Source: Candidatus Bathyarchaeota archaeon
GTDB lineage: Archaea; Thermoproteota; Bathyarchaeia; Bathyarchaeales; Bathycorpusculaceae
Direction: 5' to 3'
NCBI GenBank assembly: GCA_003141855.1
Contig: PLNS01000015.1
Location: 78,568 to 142,567 of the forward strand
DNA length: 64,000 nucleotides
The notes under the pieces are model-generated. The model did not search any database. It was not told where the DNA came from and saw only the letters and a program-made list of their open reading frames with translations. The stretch's first letter is position 1; each line of letters begins with the position of its first letter. A program made the translations under genes and the position numbers. Below are positions 18,057-26,336 of the stretch, one piece after another.

Positions 18057-18602
18057 TTAACTTTTTTTGCGGCGCAACCTGCGGCAAGCGTTGACCAGTT
18101 TTGTTTTGGCAAAGCCAACCACGTCGGGCGTGAAAATCGAGAGGGAAGCCAGCAGGAAGTTGAGGGGGAAAACGAGCGGGGACTCGAAGAGGTTGCCGCC
18201 GTAGGAGCCTGTGACGTTTTGCATGTAACCCCAAAGCTGAAACAGCGACCACCCAGCCGTCCAGAGCAGGGCGCCGCCGAGCCGAGCCAGATACTTCTGC
18301 TTTCGGATGAAGGTTTCTTCATGTGCGTTTGCGTAGAAGATTTCTCCAGCCGCCGCACCCGCGCCTCCGGGAAAAAACGCGTTAACCAAAACCTTCTCCA
18401 CAATGTTGCCTGGGACGTAAGGGGTGACCCATGGAACCATAAACATGCTTAAGATTGGCAGGTGAATGCTGCCGGTTGCAAGCCTAACCGCCGCAGGTAT
18501 AGCATAGATGAGGGCGCCGCCTAACTGCCAAACCCAAAACCTCCTGCTTCGAAGCGTGCGTGCAATGGCTTCCAGATACATAGCTTCTAAACTAACGCGC
18601 AT
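18057..18602 (-). CDS. Hypothetical membrane protein
   Basis: 181 aa with about four hydrophobic segments (FWVWQLGGALIYAIPAAV; LPILSMFMVPWVTPYV; LGGALLWTAGWSLFQLW; FPLNFLLASLSIFTPDVVGF) and a basic C-terminal tail (RRLRRKKS), suggesting a cytoplasmic C terminus. ATG at 18602 or 18581 could be the start. It is 28 nt upstream of the PPOX-like gene in the same direction, so they may be co-transcribed. No family recognised. Confidence 0.55.
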   Translation of the reverse strand: MRVSLEAMYLEAIARTLRSRRFWVWQLGGALIYAIPAAVRLATGSIHLPILSMFMVPWVTPYVPGNIVEKVLVNAFFPGGAGAAAGEIFYANAHEETFIRKQKYLARLGGALLWTAGWSLFQLWGYMQNVTGSYGGNLFESPLVFPLNFLLASLSIFTPDVVGFAKTKLVNACRRLRRKKS

Positions 18603-18672
18603 ATTTTAAAAAGTCTTCCCAACTAAAAAGGCGCTGCTTATTTAGCGGAGAAGCGTGCGGGCAAACTATTTT

Positions 18673-19113
18673 TTATGCACCGTCAAATGTGATGCTTGCG
18701 CCCCAATCATAATTTCCAGCCAAAGTATGGGCGGGCACCTTGAGCGTTAGCGTTCCCGTTGCGGATCGACCCGCAGGAATAGGCTGGTTATCAAGCGAAA
18801 ACGTCAGGGTCCAACCGCGTGGCAAATTCGGCGACATTAATGATAGGTGCGGTGTGAGGTTTACGTTTGCATGATTTGTGATTGTTACAGTTTTAGTATT
18901 TTCCCCAAGGTTAACTGTACCCCACTTGAAAGGAATCGAGGCTCCATAACTTGAATAAACGCTGTTATCGCCCTGTATGGTAACTGTCACAACACCCTTC
19001 GAGGACTCCTTAGCTGATGCATTCATACTCAAATTAGCCAAAACAGTTCCAGAAACCATCGTGATGGCTACAGCTAAAACCAACAACAAAACTAAGACCC
19101 CTCTCTTGTTCAA
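18673..19113 (-). CDS. Secreted or membrane-anchored protein with an Ig-like beta domain
   Basis: 146 aa. A signal peptide is clear (NKRGVLVLLLVLAVAITMVSGTVLA). The mature part is beta-rich, with a pattern typical of NEW3/CARDB-like Ig folds (WGTVNLGENTKTVTITNHANVNLTP, then PAGRSATGTLTLKVPAHTLAGNY). It probably acts outside the cell or on the S-layer side. There is no cysteine for lipid attachment after the signal, and no C-terminal membrane anchor. Ligand unknown. Confidence 0.7.
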   Translation of the reverse strand: MNKRGVLVLLLVLAVAITMVSGTVLANLSMNASAKESSKGVVTVTIQGDNSVYSSYGASIPFKWGTVNLGENTKTVTITNHANVNLTPHLSLMSPNLPRGWTLTFSLDNQPIPAGRSATGTLTLKVPAHTLAGNYDWGASITFDGA

Positions 19114-19267
19114 ACCCTATACACCCACCTGCTAAGCCGCAAACATAAAAGGAAAAGAATGATTTATACATTCACACGTCTTTTTTTCTACCTACAACAA
19201 ACTCAACATCCTCGAAGACTTCACCGACCAAGTTTTTAAATGCGTGTTTAGCTCACTCACTGGTGAT

Positions 19268-19417
19268 TTGCTTAAGAAAATATCGTTGAATATAACTATT
19301 TACGGGTTTGAGTTTTCAATTACTGCTTTTGCTATAACTACATTTATAGTTAAAAGTATGGCTATTTGGATTGTGATAGTTAGTTTTTTTCTACTCAATA
19401 TTAACTATGTGATTTAA
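19268..19417 (+). CDS. Possible 49-residue membrane peptide
   Basis: A short open frame begins with TTG, with a TATA-like TTTTTAAATG about 30 nt upstream (19231-19240). It encodes about 49 residues with one long hydrophobic segment (MAIWIVIVSFFLLNI) and ends at TAA 19415-19417. It overlaps the 3' end of the opposite small gene by 17 nt. Support is only hydrophobicity and promoter spacing, so this is tentative. Confidence 0.25.
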   Translation: MLKKISLNITIYGFEFSITAFAITTFIVKSMAIWIVIVSFFLLNINYVI

Positions 19418-19580
19418 TAAAACCGATAACCATTGCAATGCCAAGAACCATTAACAATATTATACCAACAACTGCCATAAATGGGTTGATAGGAACTAAT
19501 GCCCATAGAATTATTCCACCTACAACAATAAAGATTATTGCAATAACTATGCCTATTACCGCTTCTGCAATTTCGCTCAT
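19401..19580 (-). CDS. Small two-helix membrane protein (59 aa)
   Basis: Starts at the ATG at 19580 and ends at TAA 19401-19403. The product is almost wholly hydrophobic: a short N terminus MSEIAEA, helix one (VIGIVIAIIFIVVGGIILWALV), a turn PINPF and helix two (MAVVGIILLMVLGIAMVIGFI), ending KSHS. A GTGAG sequence lies just upstream. The pattern of two Gly-rich helices with a PxNP turn is common in small archaeal membrane proteins. Function unknown. Confidence 0.55.
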   Translation of the reverse strand: MSEIAEAVIGIVIAIIFIVVGGIILWALVPINPFMAVVGIILLMVLGIAMVIGFIKSHS

Positions 19581-19696
19581 TTGCTCACTTTTTATGATAT
19601 TGAGAAATTGAACTAATAAGTTTTCTTTATAGTTTTGGATACGAAAATATTATAGGTTGATAAAAGCGAATTGTTTCCTTACAAGGAAGAGAAAGT

Positions 19697-19864
19697 ATGC
19701 TATTGAGTATGAGGTCTGCTTTATTTGTATTTCCAGTTTTGTTAATTATTTTAGCATTCATCATTTTATTCGCTGACAATTCAACGCTGACTCAAGTTGC
19801 ATGGGTTTTAATCATATTGGCGGTTCTGCTTCAATTTCTTAACGTTTTCCGCAAGAGGTTTTAG
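19697..19864 (+). CDS. Small two-helix membrane protein (55 aa)
   Basis: The ATG at 19697 follows GGAAGAG (19685-19691). The product has two hydrophobic helices (ALFVFPVLLIILAFIILF and VAWVLIILAVLLQFL) and a basic tail NVFRKRF. Its stop TAG (19862-19864) lies 1 nt before the ATG of the next gene, so the two appear to form an operon. The 5' part of the 19.1-19.9 kb gap also holds the opposite 59-aa gene and a doubtful 49-aa frame. Confidence 0.5.
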   Translation: MLLSMRSALFVFPVLLIILAFIILFADNSTLTQVAWVLIILAVLLQFLNVFRKRF

Positions 19865-19865
19865 A

Positions 19866-20318
19866 ATGGTTCCACGAAGAATCAAAGCAACGGATTTCAC
19901 GAAGAAGCAAGAAAAGGTCTTAGAAAAAATGGCTTTTGTTACTCTTTTCAACCTTGCTCTCATGGTTTTACTAACAAGCATTCAATTAATAATCTCCAAG
20001 ACAACGGATATGATGATTCCATTCAAGATGTTGATAATAATGGGATTCTGTTATCTTTTAGCTAACAGCACCTTGAGCGTGTATTTCCATGTTAAGCAAA
20101 AGCGATTTGGAAACCCTCAAACGCTATTTCTAAAGATACTGGCGGCTGTAGGCTTGATTTTTTCAACGGCTTATGCTCTTCCATCAGCTTTCATGCTAAC
20201 TGCTACTTTCCATCTTAATTATTCGCTCGATTTTTCCTTTATCGCCGCTTTCGGTGCAGGAATTTTTGCAACTTTAGTGGGTATGGCTCTAACTGCGAGC
20301 AGGTCTATTCAAGATTAA
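19866..20318 (+). CDS. Hypothetical four-helix membrane protein
   Basis: 150 aa. A basic N-terminal segment (MVPRRIKATDFTKKQEKVLEKM) is followed by four hydrophobic helices (about 25-45, 57-78, 92-115, 125-145). Directly downstream of the 55-aa membrane protein with a 1-nt gap, implying coupled translation. No enzymatic motif is seen. The region is AT-richer than its surroundings. Confidence 0.6.
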   Translation: MVPRRIKATDFTKKQEKVLEKMAFVTLFNLALMVLLTSIQLIISKTTDMMIPFKMLIIMGFCYLLANSTLSVYFHVKQKRFGNPQTLFLKILAAVGLIFSTAYALPSAFMLTATFHLNYSLDFSFIAAFGAGIFATLVGMALTASRSIQD

Positions 20319-20456
20319 GATAATAAACAAAGTTAAACTAAAGCTGAAATCACTGGAAAGCGCCTTGTCCTGTTTGACACGTCGTCGTTGCGTCGTCGTC
20401 GGGTTACATGGTGTGGCTCTTTTAATTTGAACCGACCGCTGGGTTAAAAAAATATA

Positions 20457-20791
20457 GTTTTCTTGGCAAGTTGGTGTTTTTCTAGATTTCGTTAGGGTTT
20501 TTATGTGCGGGGTTGTTTTTTGTTGGTTTAGGGGTTTGGAGCGTTTTTGGTTTGGTTGGGGGTGAGGTTGGAGGGGAGGAAGTTGGTTTTGTTAGGGTTA
20601 TTCTTTTGAGCCCCATTCATTGGCAATTCGCGTTCATATTTGGAGCCTAATAGCCAGTCATTGCAGAAAACGAGGAGGGAGGCAGGCGCGCGAACATATT
20701 TGGAGCCTAATAGAAACTCATTGCAGAAACCTATAGGGGGAGGTCAAAAAAGCCCTAAGAGGGGTAGGTCGGTATTGGCGTTTTTTGGAGC
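20457..20791 (+). repeat. Dispersed repeat, copy 1 (inverted relative to the 60-kb copy)
   Basis: This segment matches the reverse complement of 59956-60209. Three blocks are perfect: 27 nt (20479-20505 = 60161-60187), 46 nt (20695-20740 = 60007-60052) and 28 nt (20753-20780 = 59967-59994). Between blocks similarity is partial, with indels. Inside it, a 60-nt period is visible: ATATTTGGAGCCTAATAG starts at 20636 and again at 20696. The 20319-20456 stretch before it shows no gene. Confidence 0.85.
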
Positions 20792-20891
20792 CAAACACAT
20801 GTTGCTTCGCGGATGCAATAGCTTTTTTAATCCACGCCTTCACCATATTTTGCGGTGCACACAAACGGAAGAACCACAGATTTGGACTCCT

Positions 20892-21905
20892 ATGGATGGA
20901 GACACCTTCGTCACGAAAGACGGCTTTATCATGAACACTTTCGGGTACGAACACCCCGACGACAGGGTTTTCGCGTTCCTCAAATACATTCCCGCCCAGT
21001 TCAAAGGGCTTTTTAACGTGGAAATGCTCACCCGAACGTGGAAATTCGGCACAAGCGAACTTACAAACCAGCTTTTCCGCGCCGAAAAACTCTACACAGC
21101 CAAAAACTACCAAACCTTCATCGAAGCCTTCCGCAAAACCTTCCCCAACTACCTCTACTACGACCAAACGCGCGGCAAAGAACTCATAACCGCCCCGCTC
21201 GACGCAATCGAGCAGGTTTTCGTCCCCAAAGACCGCTTAGTCTGGCTCCAGAACCTCCCAAACCCCGACGGACTCCAAAAAACGGCGCTCAACCTCATCG
21301 ACCTCATCTCCAAAGAATCAGGCGTCGACTGCACCGATTTGGGTATTCACGGCTCCATCGCGCTGGACATGCATGCGCCCGAATCAGACATCGACTTTGT
21401 CGTTTACGGCACAGAGAACTTCCGCCTGATGGAAGAAGCCATCCAGCGGCTCGTCAACGCCGCCAAACTCAGCTACATCGCGGGCAACCGCATCGAAGCA
21501 GCCCGAAAATTCCAAGGCAAATACCTCGGCAAAATCTTCATGTACAACGCAACCCGAAAACCCGACGAGGTCACCGCCAAATTCGGCGACTACACCTACA
21601 CGCCGCTTGAACCCGTCCGATTCGCAGCAACCGTCTGCAGCGACGCAGAAACCATGTACCGCCCCGCAACCTACAAAATCAGCAGCTACCAACCCCAAGA
21701 CGACCAATCAGAGCTTAACCTCGACAAAATCCCCGTCCAAATCGTCTCAAACATCGGCTGCTACCGAAACGTCGCCCGCACAGGACAACAAGTCAAAGCT
21801 GCAGGCACACTCGAAAAAGTCCAAAACACGCGCGACGGCGCAGCCTTCTACCAGGTCGTCGTGGGCACAGCTACTTCGGAAGAAGAGTACATATGGCCAA
21901 CTTGA
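20892..21905 (+). CDS. Predicted nucleotidyltransferase (COG2413-like), paralog 1
   Basis: 337 aa from the ATG at 20892. The Pol-beta-type core is [22 protein letters not shown] (about residues 152-173): GS, then D-x-D, the usual metal-binding pair. An N-terminal domain shared with the next two genes begins [23 protein letters not shown]-terminal part ([19 protein letters not shown]) resembles an OB-like strand set. The frame is open back to 20640 through the repeat, which could add about 84 residues; alignment with the two paralogs argues for 20892. Codon use is strongly C-rich. Substrate unknown. Confidence 0.75.
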   Translation: MDGDTFVTKDGFIMNTFGYEHPDDRVFAFLKYIPAQFKGLFNVEMLTRTWKFGTSELTNQLFRAEKLYTAKNYQTFIEAFRKTFPNYLYYDQTRGKELITAPLDAIEQVFVPKDRLVWLQNLPNPDGLQKTALNLIDLISKESGVDCTDLGIHGSIALDMHAPESDIDFVVYGTENFRLMEEAIQRLVNAAKLSYIAGNRIEAARKFQGKYLGKIFMYNATRKPDEVTAKFGDYTYTPLEPVRFAATVCSDAETMYRPATYKISSYQPQDDQSELNLDKIPVQIVSNIGCYRNVARTGQQVKAAGTLEKVQNTRDGAAFYQVVVGTATSEEEYIWPT

Positions 21906-22966
21906 AGCTGCGGGACCGCGACGCCGTCCAAACCAGCGAGGGTTTGATTTTCCGAGTCTTCGGCTACTCGCATCCCAAAGACGCTTATGTCTGCGACGCC
22001 GAATACGCCTCACAAAAAATTTTCCAGTCAAGTGACCCGCGGGCGCCGAGAACTGGCAGAAGCGAACTTTTCTACAAGTTTTATAATGACGAGGGCATGA
22101 AGCTCATCGCAAAGAATTATCCCCAATATCTCATTTCCCATGAAATGCTCGGTGCAAAAATCGTGGGCGTACCTCAAAGCGCCGTTATGGAGGCGCGAAA
22201 ACCCCCCGAACGCCTGCGGGAATTGCTCAAGGCGGGACCAACCGACCCGCTGCTTTCCGCAATGCAGCGCGTCCTGAACACAGCAACTGAAAACTCAGGG
22301 GTTCCAGCGTCAAGTTTCGGGGTCTTCGGCTCCATGCTGCATGGTTTTCATCATCCAAAGTTTTCTGACATTGACTTTACAATCTACGGTAAAGCTGAAA
22401 ACGCCAAAATGCGCCAAACAATGGCAGAATTGTACTCCGATGGCAGTTCAGGCTTAAGAAACGAATTCGAATCCGAAGACGCCATGAAAGGCAAAACCTG
22501 GCGCTTCAAAAACTTCGACGTTTCGGATTTTGTTTGGCACCAGCGCCGCAAAATGATCTACGGATTATATGACGACACATCCGCGAGCGGCAGAGTCATC
22601 AAAGCCGAATTCGAGCCCGTGAAGGATTGGAGCGAAATCAAATCCGAATACAGCCCGCAAGCGCGCATTAAGCAGAAGGGCTGGGCAAAAATCAAAGCCC
22701 GCATAACAGCGGACGACGAAGCGCCGTTCATTCCATCCGTCTACGGCATAGAACCCTTAGAAGTGTTAAGCGGCCCAAAAGAAGCCCTCGAAGCAACGCG
22801 GATTTTCTCGTACATGGAAGAGTTCCGCCAGCAGGCGCAAAAAGACGAGACCGTGATTGTTGAAGGCAACCTAGAAGAAGTCGAGTCGCCAACGGGAAGT
22901 TTTTGGCAGGTAACGTTGACTTATTGCCCGCGCTACTACGAACAAGTCCTCAAAGTGCAGCATTAA
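21893..22966 (+). CDS. Predicted nucleotidyltransferase (COG2413-like), paralog 2
   Basis: 357 aa. Starts 13 nt inside the end of paralog 1, so translation is probably coupled. The N terminus ([23 protein letters not shown]) aligns with paralogs 1 and 3. The catalytic motif is [22 protein letters not shown] (about 145-166), with GS and D-I-D intact. The C terminus again carries [19 protein letters not shown], equivalent to the end of paralogs 1 and 3. Likely transfers a nucleotide to RNA, protein or a small molecule; the target cannot be told. Confidence 0.75.
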   Translation: MANLKLRDRDAVQTSEGLIFRVFGYSHPKDAYVCDAEYASQKIFQSSDPRAPRTGRSELFYKFYNDEGMKLIAKNYPQYLISHEMLGAKIVGVPQSAVMEARKPPERLRELLKAGPTDPLLSAMQRVLNTATENSGVPASSFGVFGSMLHGFHHPKFSDIDFTIYGKAENAKMRQTMAELYSDGSSGLRNEFESEDAMKGKTWRFKNFDVSDFVWHQRRKMIYGLYDDTSASGRVIKAEFEPVKDWSEIKSEYSPQARIKQKGWAKIKARITADDEAPFIPSVYGIEPLEVLSGPKEALEATRIFSYMEEFRQQAQKDETVIVEGNLEEVESPTGSFWQVTLTYCPRYYEQVLKVQH

Positions 22967-24006
22967 TGCAGAAGCACCATGTAATCCGACGGTTTATTGC
23001 CGATAATTAAACGGTAATGTTCACGACCGCTTTTCTTGTTGGTTACGAATTCAACTTTTCCCTGCGCCTCGATGGCTTCAGTGTTTGTTGCTTGCTGGCA
23101 GAACCTGCCGCGGAACGAAACAACCTCTGTAATTGGCGTGAGTTTGGGGCCTTCAACAACCGCCACATCCTTAAGCTTGTAAGTGCAGGGCGTAAAAAGT
23201 GAATCAGAATCATCAGCTATGTTGGCGGTTATTTTCGCGTAGCCGCTGTTTTTGTAGCACACGTCGCCGTACTGCTCGTTTGTTTCGGGCCAGTCCTTCA
23301 CGAAGCGGATGAAGTAGTCGGTTCCCATGAACATGCCCTGGAAGGCTTTGCGGCTTTCGACCAAAACGAAGTCTTCGAAGCTCATCTGGGTGTCCTTCGA
23401 ACGGAAGTCGAAGAGCGTTTGGAGTTCTTCTCGGCTGTAAGGTTTGAACCCGGAATCCGCTGTTTTGAGCAGTTCCTGCAGGGCGGAGTAGGCTTTGCGG
23501 CAGTTCTCCACACCATAAACTAGGGGGTCGATGTCTGATTTTTCATTGGTTAAGCCTGCCATTATCGAGCCGGAGATGCCTATGGCGCTCCAAGGGATGT
23601 CTGCTTTTTCTTTTAGCGCTGTTGCCAGCCGCAGCGCCTTGTTTTCTAAGGCACTGAGGTTTTTGGATGTGCGTAGAGATGCCAGTTTTTCTGGGGGCTG
23701 GTAGTGTTCGGCGATTTGGCTGGTTGGGATTTCGCAGAGGGTTTCGCCGAAAACTGGGTCAAAAACTATGAGGTCAGGATGGTTCTCCTGCAGGTACTTG
23801 AAGCGGTCGCCGAGGCTGTAGACTTTGCTGTAAAGCGTGTCTTTGCCTTGCCTTGTGCCCTGCGGCGAGGGAATGAATCGTGGAAACGCGATGACTTTGT
23901 TTGGCGGGTGAACTAAGCCCTTAACGTCAAAAACCACGTTGCTCTTTGTTTTAATTAAGTCGCCTTCACGCGCCCTCATGCCAATCCCCAGTAAGCCTCG
24001 TTTCAT
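22963..24006 (-). CDS. Predicted nucleotidyltransferase (COG2413-like), paralog 3
   Basis: 347 aa, convergent with paralog 2 and overlapping it by 4 nt. N terminus MRAREGDLIKTKSNVVFDVKGLVHPP matches the family. Catalytic motif ISGSIMAGLTNEKSDIDPLVYG (about 145-166) retains GS and D-I-D. The C-terminal QGKVEFVTNKKSGREHYRLI matches the last domain of the others. The ATG at 24006 follows a TATA-like TTTATTAAAG at the leaderless distance. Its codon use is less C-rich than that of paralog 1, so the three copies are probably not recent duplicates. Confidence 0.75.
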   Translation of the reverse strand: MKRGLLGIGMRAREGDLIKTKSNVVFDVKGLVHPPNKVIAFPRFIPSPQGTRQGKDTLYSKVYSLGDRFKYLQENHPDLIVFDPVFGETLCEIPTSQIAEHYQPPEKLASLRTSKNLSALENKALRLATALKEKADIPWSAIGISGSIMAGLTNEKSDIDPLVYGVENCRKAYSALQELLKTADSGFKPYSREELQTLFDFRSKDTQMSFEDFVLVESRKAFQGMFMGTDYFIRFVKDWPETNEQYGDVCYKNSGYAKITANIADDSDSLFTPCTYKLKDVAVVEGPKLTPITEVVSFRGRFCQQATNTEAIEAQGKVEFVTNKKSGREHYRLIIGNKPSDYMVLLH

Positions 24007-24069
24007 TGGTTGTAGTTTTCAAAACTTTAATAAACCTTTTTTAAACCACAATAGGTCGGAGCATCCCAG

Positions 24070-25017
24070 ATGACCAACTGCGAAAAAGCACAACACATAT
24101 CCAAATGCTTACAACTGGCGATAATGCTGGAAGTCAGCGCCCAAAAACCAGGCAACGTGAGCTTCACGTCAAGTTTTGAAGGGACAAGGGTGGAGCATTT
24201 TTTGGCATCAGCCGTTGCCGCAGGACCAACCTTCCAAGAGGCAGCTTACCGCGGAACATCGGTGGCAGAGAAAAGGCTTGAAGTCGGCGAGGTTGGTTTG
24301 GGGGAGCTGATAAAGACTTGTGCTGTGGATGTTAATGGTTGGCAGAGGGGCGGAAACACAATTCTTGGCACGGTGATGTTGTTTGTTCCCATCGCTGTTG
24401 CCGCAGGCATGACGCCGACAAAGGAAGATTACGGTTTAGATTTTTCGCTTCTGCGGAAAAATACTGATTTGGCAGTTAAATCAACAACCGCGTGGGATTC
24501 GGTTCACCTCTACGAAGCAGTAGACATTGCCAGTCCAAGCGGACTTGGCGATGCACCAGACCTTGACGTTACCGACCCAGCTTCTAAAGAGCGGCTGCTA
24601 AAAGAGAATGTCAGTTTGTTTGAGGTTTTCAAAATCGCCTCAGAATACGACGACATATGCTACGAATGGGTCAACAGTTACCCGATTACTTTCGACTTAG
24701 CATATCCTTACCTGATGAAACAGCTTGAAAGCAAACCCCTCAACACCGCCGTCGTTCACACTTTCCTTAAAATCCTCTCTGAACGCCCAGACACCTTCAT
24801 CGCTCGAAAAGTCGGCAAAGAAAAAGCCCGCGAAGTATCTTTGGATGCGAAAGGTGTGCTGGAGCTGGGCGGATTAGAAACCGCTAAAGGAAAAAAGAGC
24901 CTCGCAGAATTCGACAAAAAACTACGCTCATCAGGCAACTCATGCAATCCAGGAACTACAGCGGATTTAACTGCCGCTGCATTGGCACTCTGCACGCTCA
25001 GCGGATACAGACCTTAA
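24070..25017 (+). CDS. CitG/MdcB-like protein (triphosphoribosyl-dephospho-CoA synthase family)
   Basis: 315 aa. Family motifs: SAQKPGNVS (about 20-28), RGGNTILGTVML (about 96-107) and CNPGTTADLTAAALAL near the C terminus. Characterised members join ATP and dephospho-CoA to make the prosthetic group of citrate lyase or malonate decarboxylase. No lyase subunits or CitX are here, so the archaeal role may differ. ATG at 24070, with GGTCGGAG about 9 nt upstream; divergent from paralog 3 with a shared 63-nt promoter region. The downstream mch gene is separated by a repeat. Confidence 0.8.
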   Translation: MTNCEKAQHISKCLQLAIMLEVSAQKPGNVSFTSSFEGTRVEHFLASAVAAGPTFQEAAYRGTSVAEKRLEVGEVGLGELIKTCAVDVNGWQRGGNTILGTVMLFVPIAVAAGMTPTKEDYGLDFSLLRKNTDLAVKSTTAWDSVHLYEAVDIASPSGLGDAPDLDVTDPASKERLLKENVSLFEVFKIASEYDDICYEWVNSYPITFDLAYPYLMKQLESKPLNTAVVHTFLKILSERPDTFIARKVGKEKAREVSLDAKGVLELGGLETAKGKKSLAEFDKKLRSSGNSCNPGTTADLTAAALALCTLSGYRP

Positions 25018-25040
25018 AACAGTATATCCTTTGTCGCTTA

Positions 25041-25234
25041 GATCTAGCGCTCGGAGCAGACTATACCCCCCTTTTATATAGGCAGGTTCTAGCGTTGACC
25101 TACTACTCTGAGGCACCTACCCCCTCCCTTATATATAGACTTAAACGCTGAGGCGCTAATGGCTGCAAAAAACGGCAATGGCGACCTACCCCCTATAGGT
25201 TTCTGCATGCTATTGCTATTAGGATCCAAATACG
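25041..25234 (+). repeat. Dispersed repeat, copy 2 (A-B-C motif arrangement)
   Basis: Three GACCTACCCCC-like motifs occur in the same order as at 59.8-60.05 kb: A (CTATACCCCCCTTTTATA from 25061), B (CACCTACCCCCTCCCTTATA from 25114) and C (GACCTACCCCCTATAGGTTT from 25183, followed by a diverged copy of the TTCTGCA...CTATTAGG block). Spacing differs between loci. The 25018-25354 gap otherwise holds only the mch promoter. Confidence 0.75.
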
Positions 25235-25305
25235 TTTATGGTAGCTTCTGTTCAGGACACGCAAAAAAACGGATAAACCTTAAAAACGCCAAAACCAGCG
25301 TTACC

Positions 25306-25318
25306 TTTAATATTTAAA
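25306..25318 (+). promoter_or_regulatory. Probable mch promoter
   Basis: TTTAATATTTAAA is a strong archaeal TATA-like element about 40 nt before the mch ATG. That leaves a short leader containing the AAAGGTG ribosome-binding site at 25342-25348. Confidence 0.5.
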
Positions 25319-25354
25319 AACAATCAAGTTAAAGGTACTCTAAAGGTGAAAGTC

Positions 25355-26317
25355 ATGGGAAAAGCATTAAGCGTAAACCAAATGGCTTGGAAAAAAGCTC
25401 AAAGTTTTATCGATAACCCAGAATTTTATGGCGTATCCGTTTCAAAATCGACTGCTGGAGCAACAATCGTGGATGCAGGCGTAAATGCATCGGGCGGTTT
25501 TCAAGCAGGCAAAAAACTAACCGAATTGTGCATGGGCGGCGCTGGCAAAGCACAGTTAGGCTTCAAAACGTATGGCGATTTGACTTTTCCATCGATTACT
25601 GTTTCGTCTGATCACCCTGCGATTGCCATGTTAGGCGCGCAGTTTGCTGGCTGGCGCATTAAAGACGGCGACTCAATAGCCATCGGGTCTGGTCCTGTTC
25701 GTGCTCTGGCGCTAAAGCCCAAAGACGTTTTTGAAGAGATCGGCTACAAAGACGTAAGCGATAAGGCAGTGCTCACACTGGAGAGCAATGCTCTTCCTTC
25801 CGATGCGCTTATCGAGAAGGTGACGACTGCAAGCGGCGTTTCAGCGGAGAATTTGATTGTTGTTGTGGCTCCAACCGCAAGCATCGCTGGTTTAACTCAG
25901 GTAGCTGGCAGGGTTGTTGAGGTCGGCATTCACAAACTAAGAACTTTAGGCTTAAGCCCCAAGGTAATCCGTTACGCGATGGGTTATGCCCCGATTCCGC
26001 CGATGGGCAAAGACTTCGAGGTTGCCATGGCACGAACCAACGACGCAATCCTTTACGGAGGAACAGTGTACTGCACCGTTGAATATGACGATGAGGCTGC
26101 ACTGCAGAAAATTGTTGATCAAGCACCTTCCATGGCATCGAAGGATTATGGCAAGCCGTTCCTGCAGATTTTCCGCGAAGCCGACAAAGACTTCTACAAA
26201 ATAGACCACGGCTTGTTCGCCCCAGCAGTGCTCATGATTAATAATGCTAAGACTGGAAGAACTTTCAAAACAGGGAAGATTAATCCTAAAGTATTAGCGG
26301 AATCCTTAGGGTTCTAA
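25355..26317 (+). CDS. mch: Methenyltetrahydromethanopterin cyclohydrolase
   Basis: 320 aa, full length for Mch. Family signatures include STAGATIVDAGVNASGGFQAGKKLTELCMGG near the N terminus and GYAPIPPMGKDFEVAMARTNDAILYGG in the C-terminal half. It interconverts 5,10-methenyl- and 5-formyl-H4MPT, a step of the methyl branch of the archaeal Wood-Ljungdahl pathway (or of formaldehyde/formate C1 metabolism). The ATG at 25355 is preferred over an upstream GTG (25346) because AAAGGTG gives proper spacing. No other H4MPT genes lie in the window. Confidence 0.96.
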   Translation: MGKALSVNQMAWKKAQSFIDNPEFYGVSVSKSTAGATIVDAGVNASGGFQAGKKLTELCMGGAGKAQLGFKTYGDLTFPSITVSSDHPAIAMLGAQFAGWRIKDGDSIAIGSGPVRALALKPKDVFEEIGYKDVSDKAVLTLESNALPSDALIEKVTTASGVSAENLIVVVAPTASIAGLTQVAGRVVEVGIHKLRTLGLSPKVIRYAMGYAPIPPMGKDFEVAMARTNDAILYGGTVYCTVEYDDEAALQKIVDQAPSMASKDYGKPFLQIFREADKDFYKIDHGLFAPAVLMINNAKTGRTFKTGKINPKVLAESLGF

Positions 26318-26336
26318 ACTTTTTCATTTTTTATTT
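26318..26336 (+). terminator. T-rich terminator-like tract
   Basis: CTTTTTCATTTTTTATTTT directly follows the mch stop and lies against the end of the convergent S-component gene, a typical archaeal intrinsic terminator position. Confidence 0.45.

Noticed and set aside
20637-20740. Possible CRISPR repeats (60-nt period of ATATTTGGAGCCTAATAG)
   Set aside because: Only two units exist, the units diverge after about 37 nt, and the same block recurs at 60 kb as part of a longer repeat. No cas genes are present.
20640-20891. 84-residue N-terminal extension of nucleotidyltransferase paralog 1
   Set aside because: The extension consists of the dispersed repeat plus a basic, unstructured stretch, and the other two paralogs begin at the position of residue 85. 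The open frame itself is kept as a finding.
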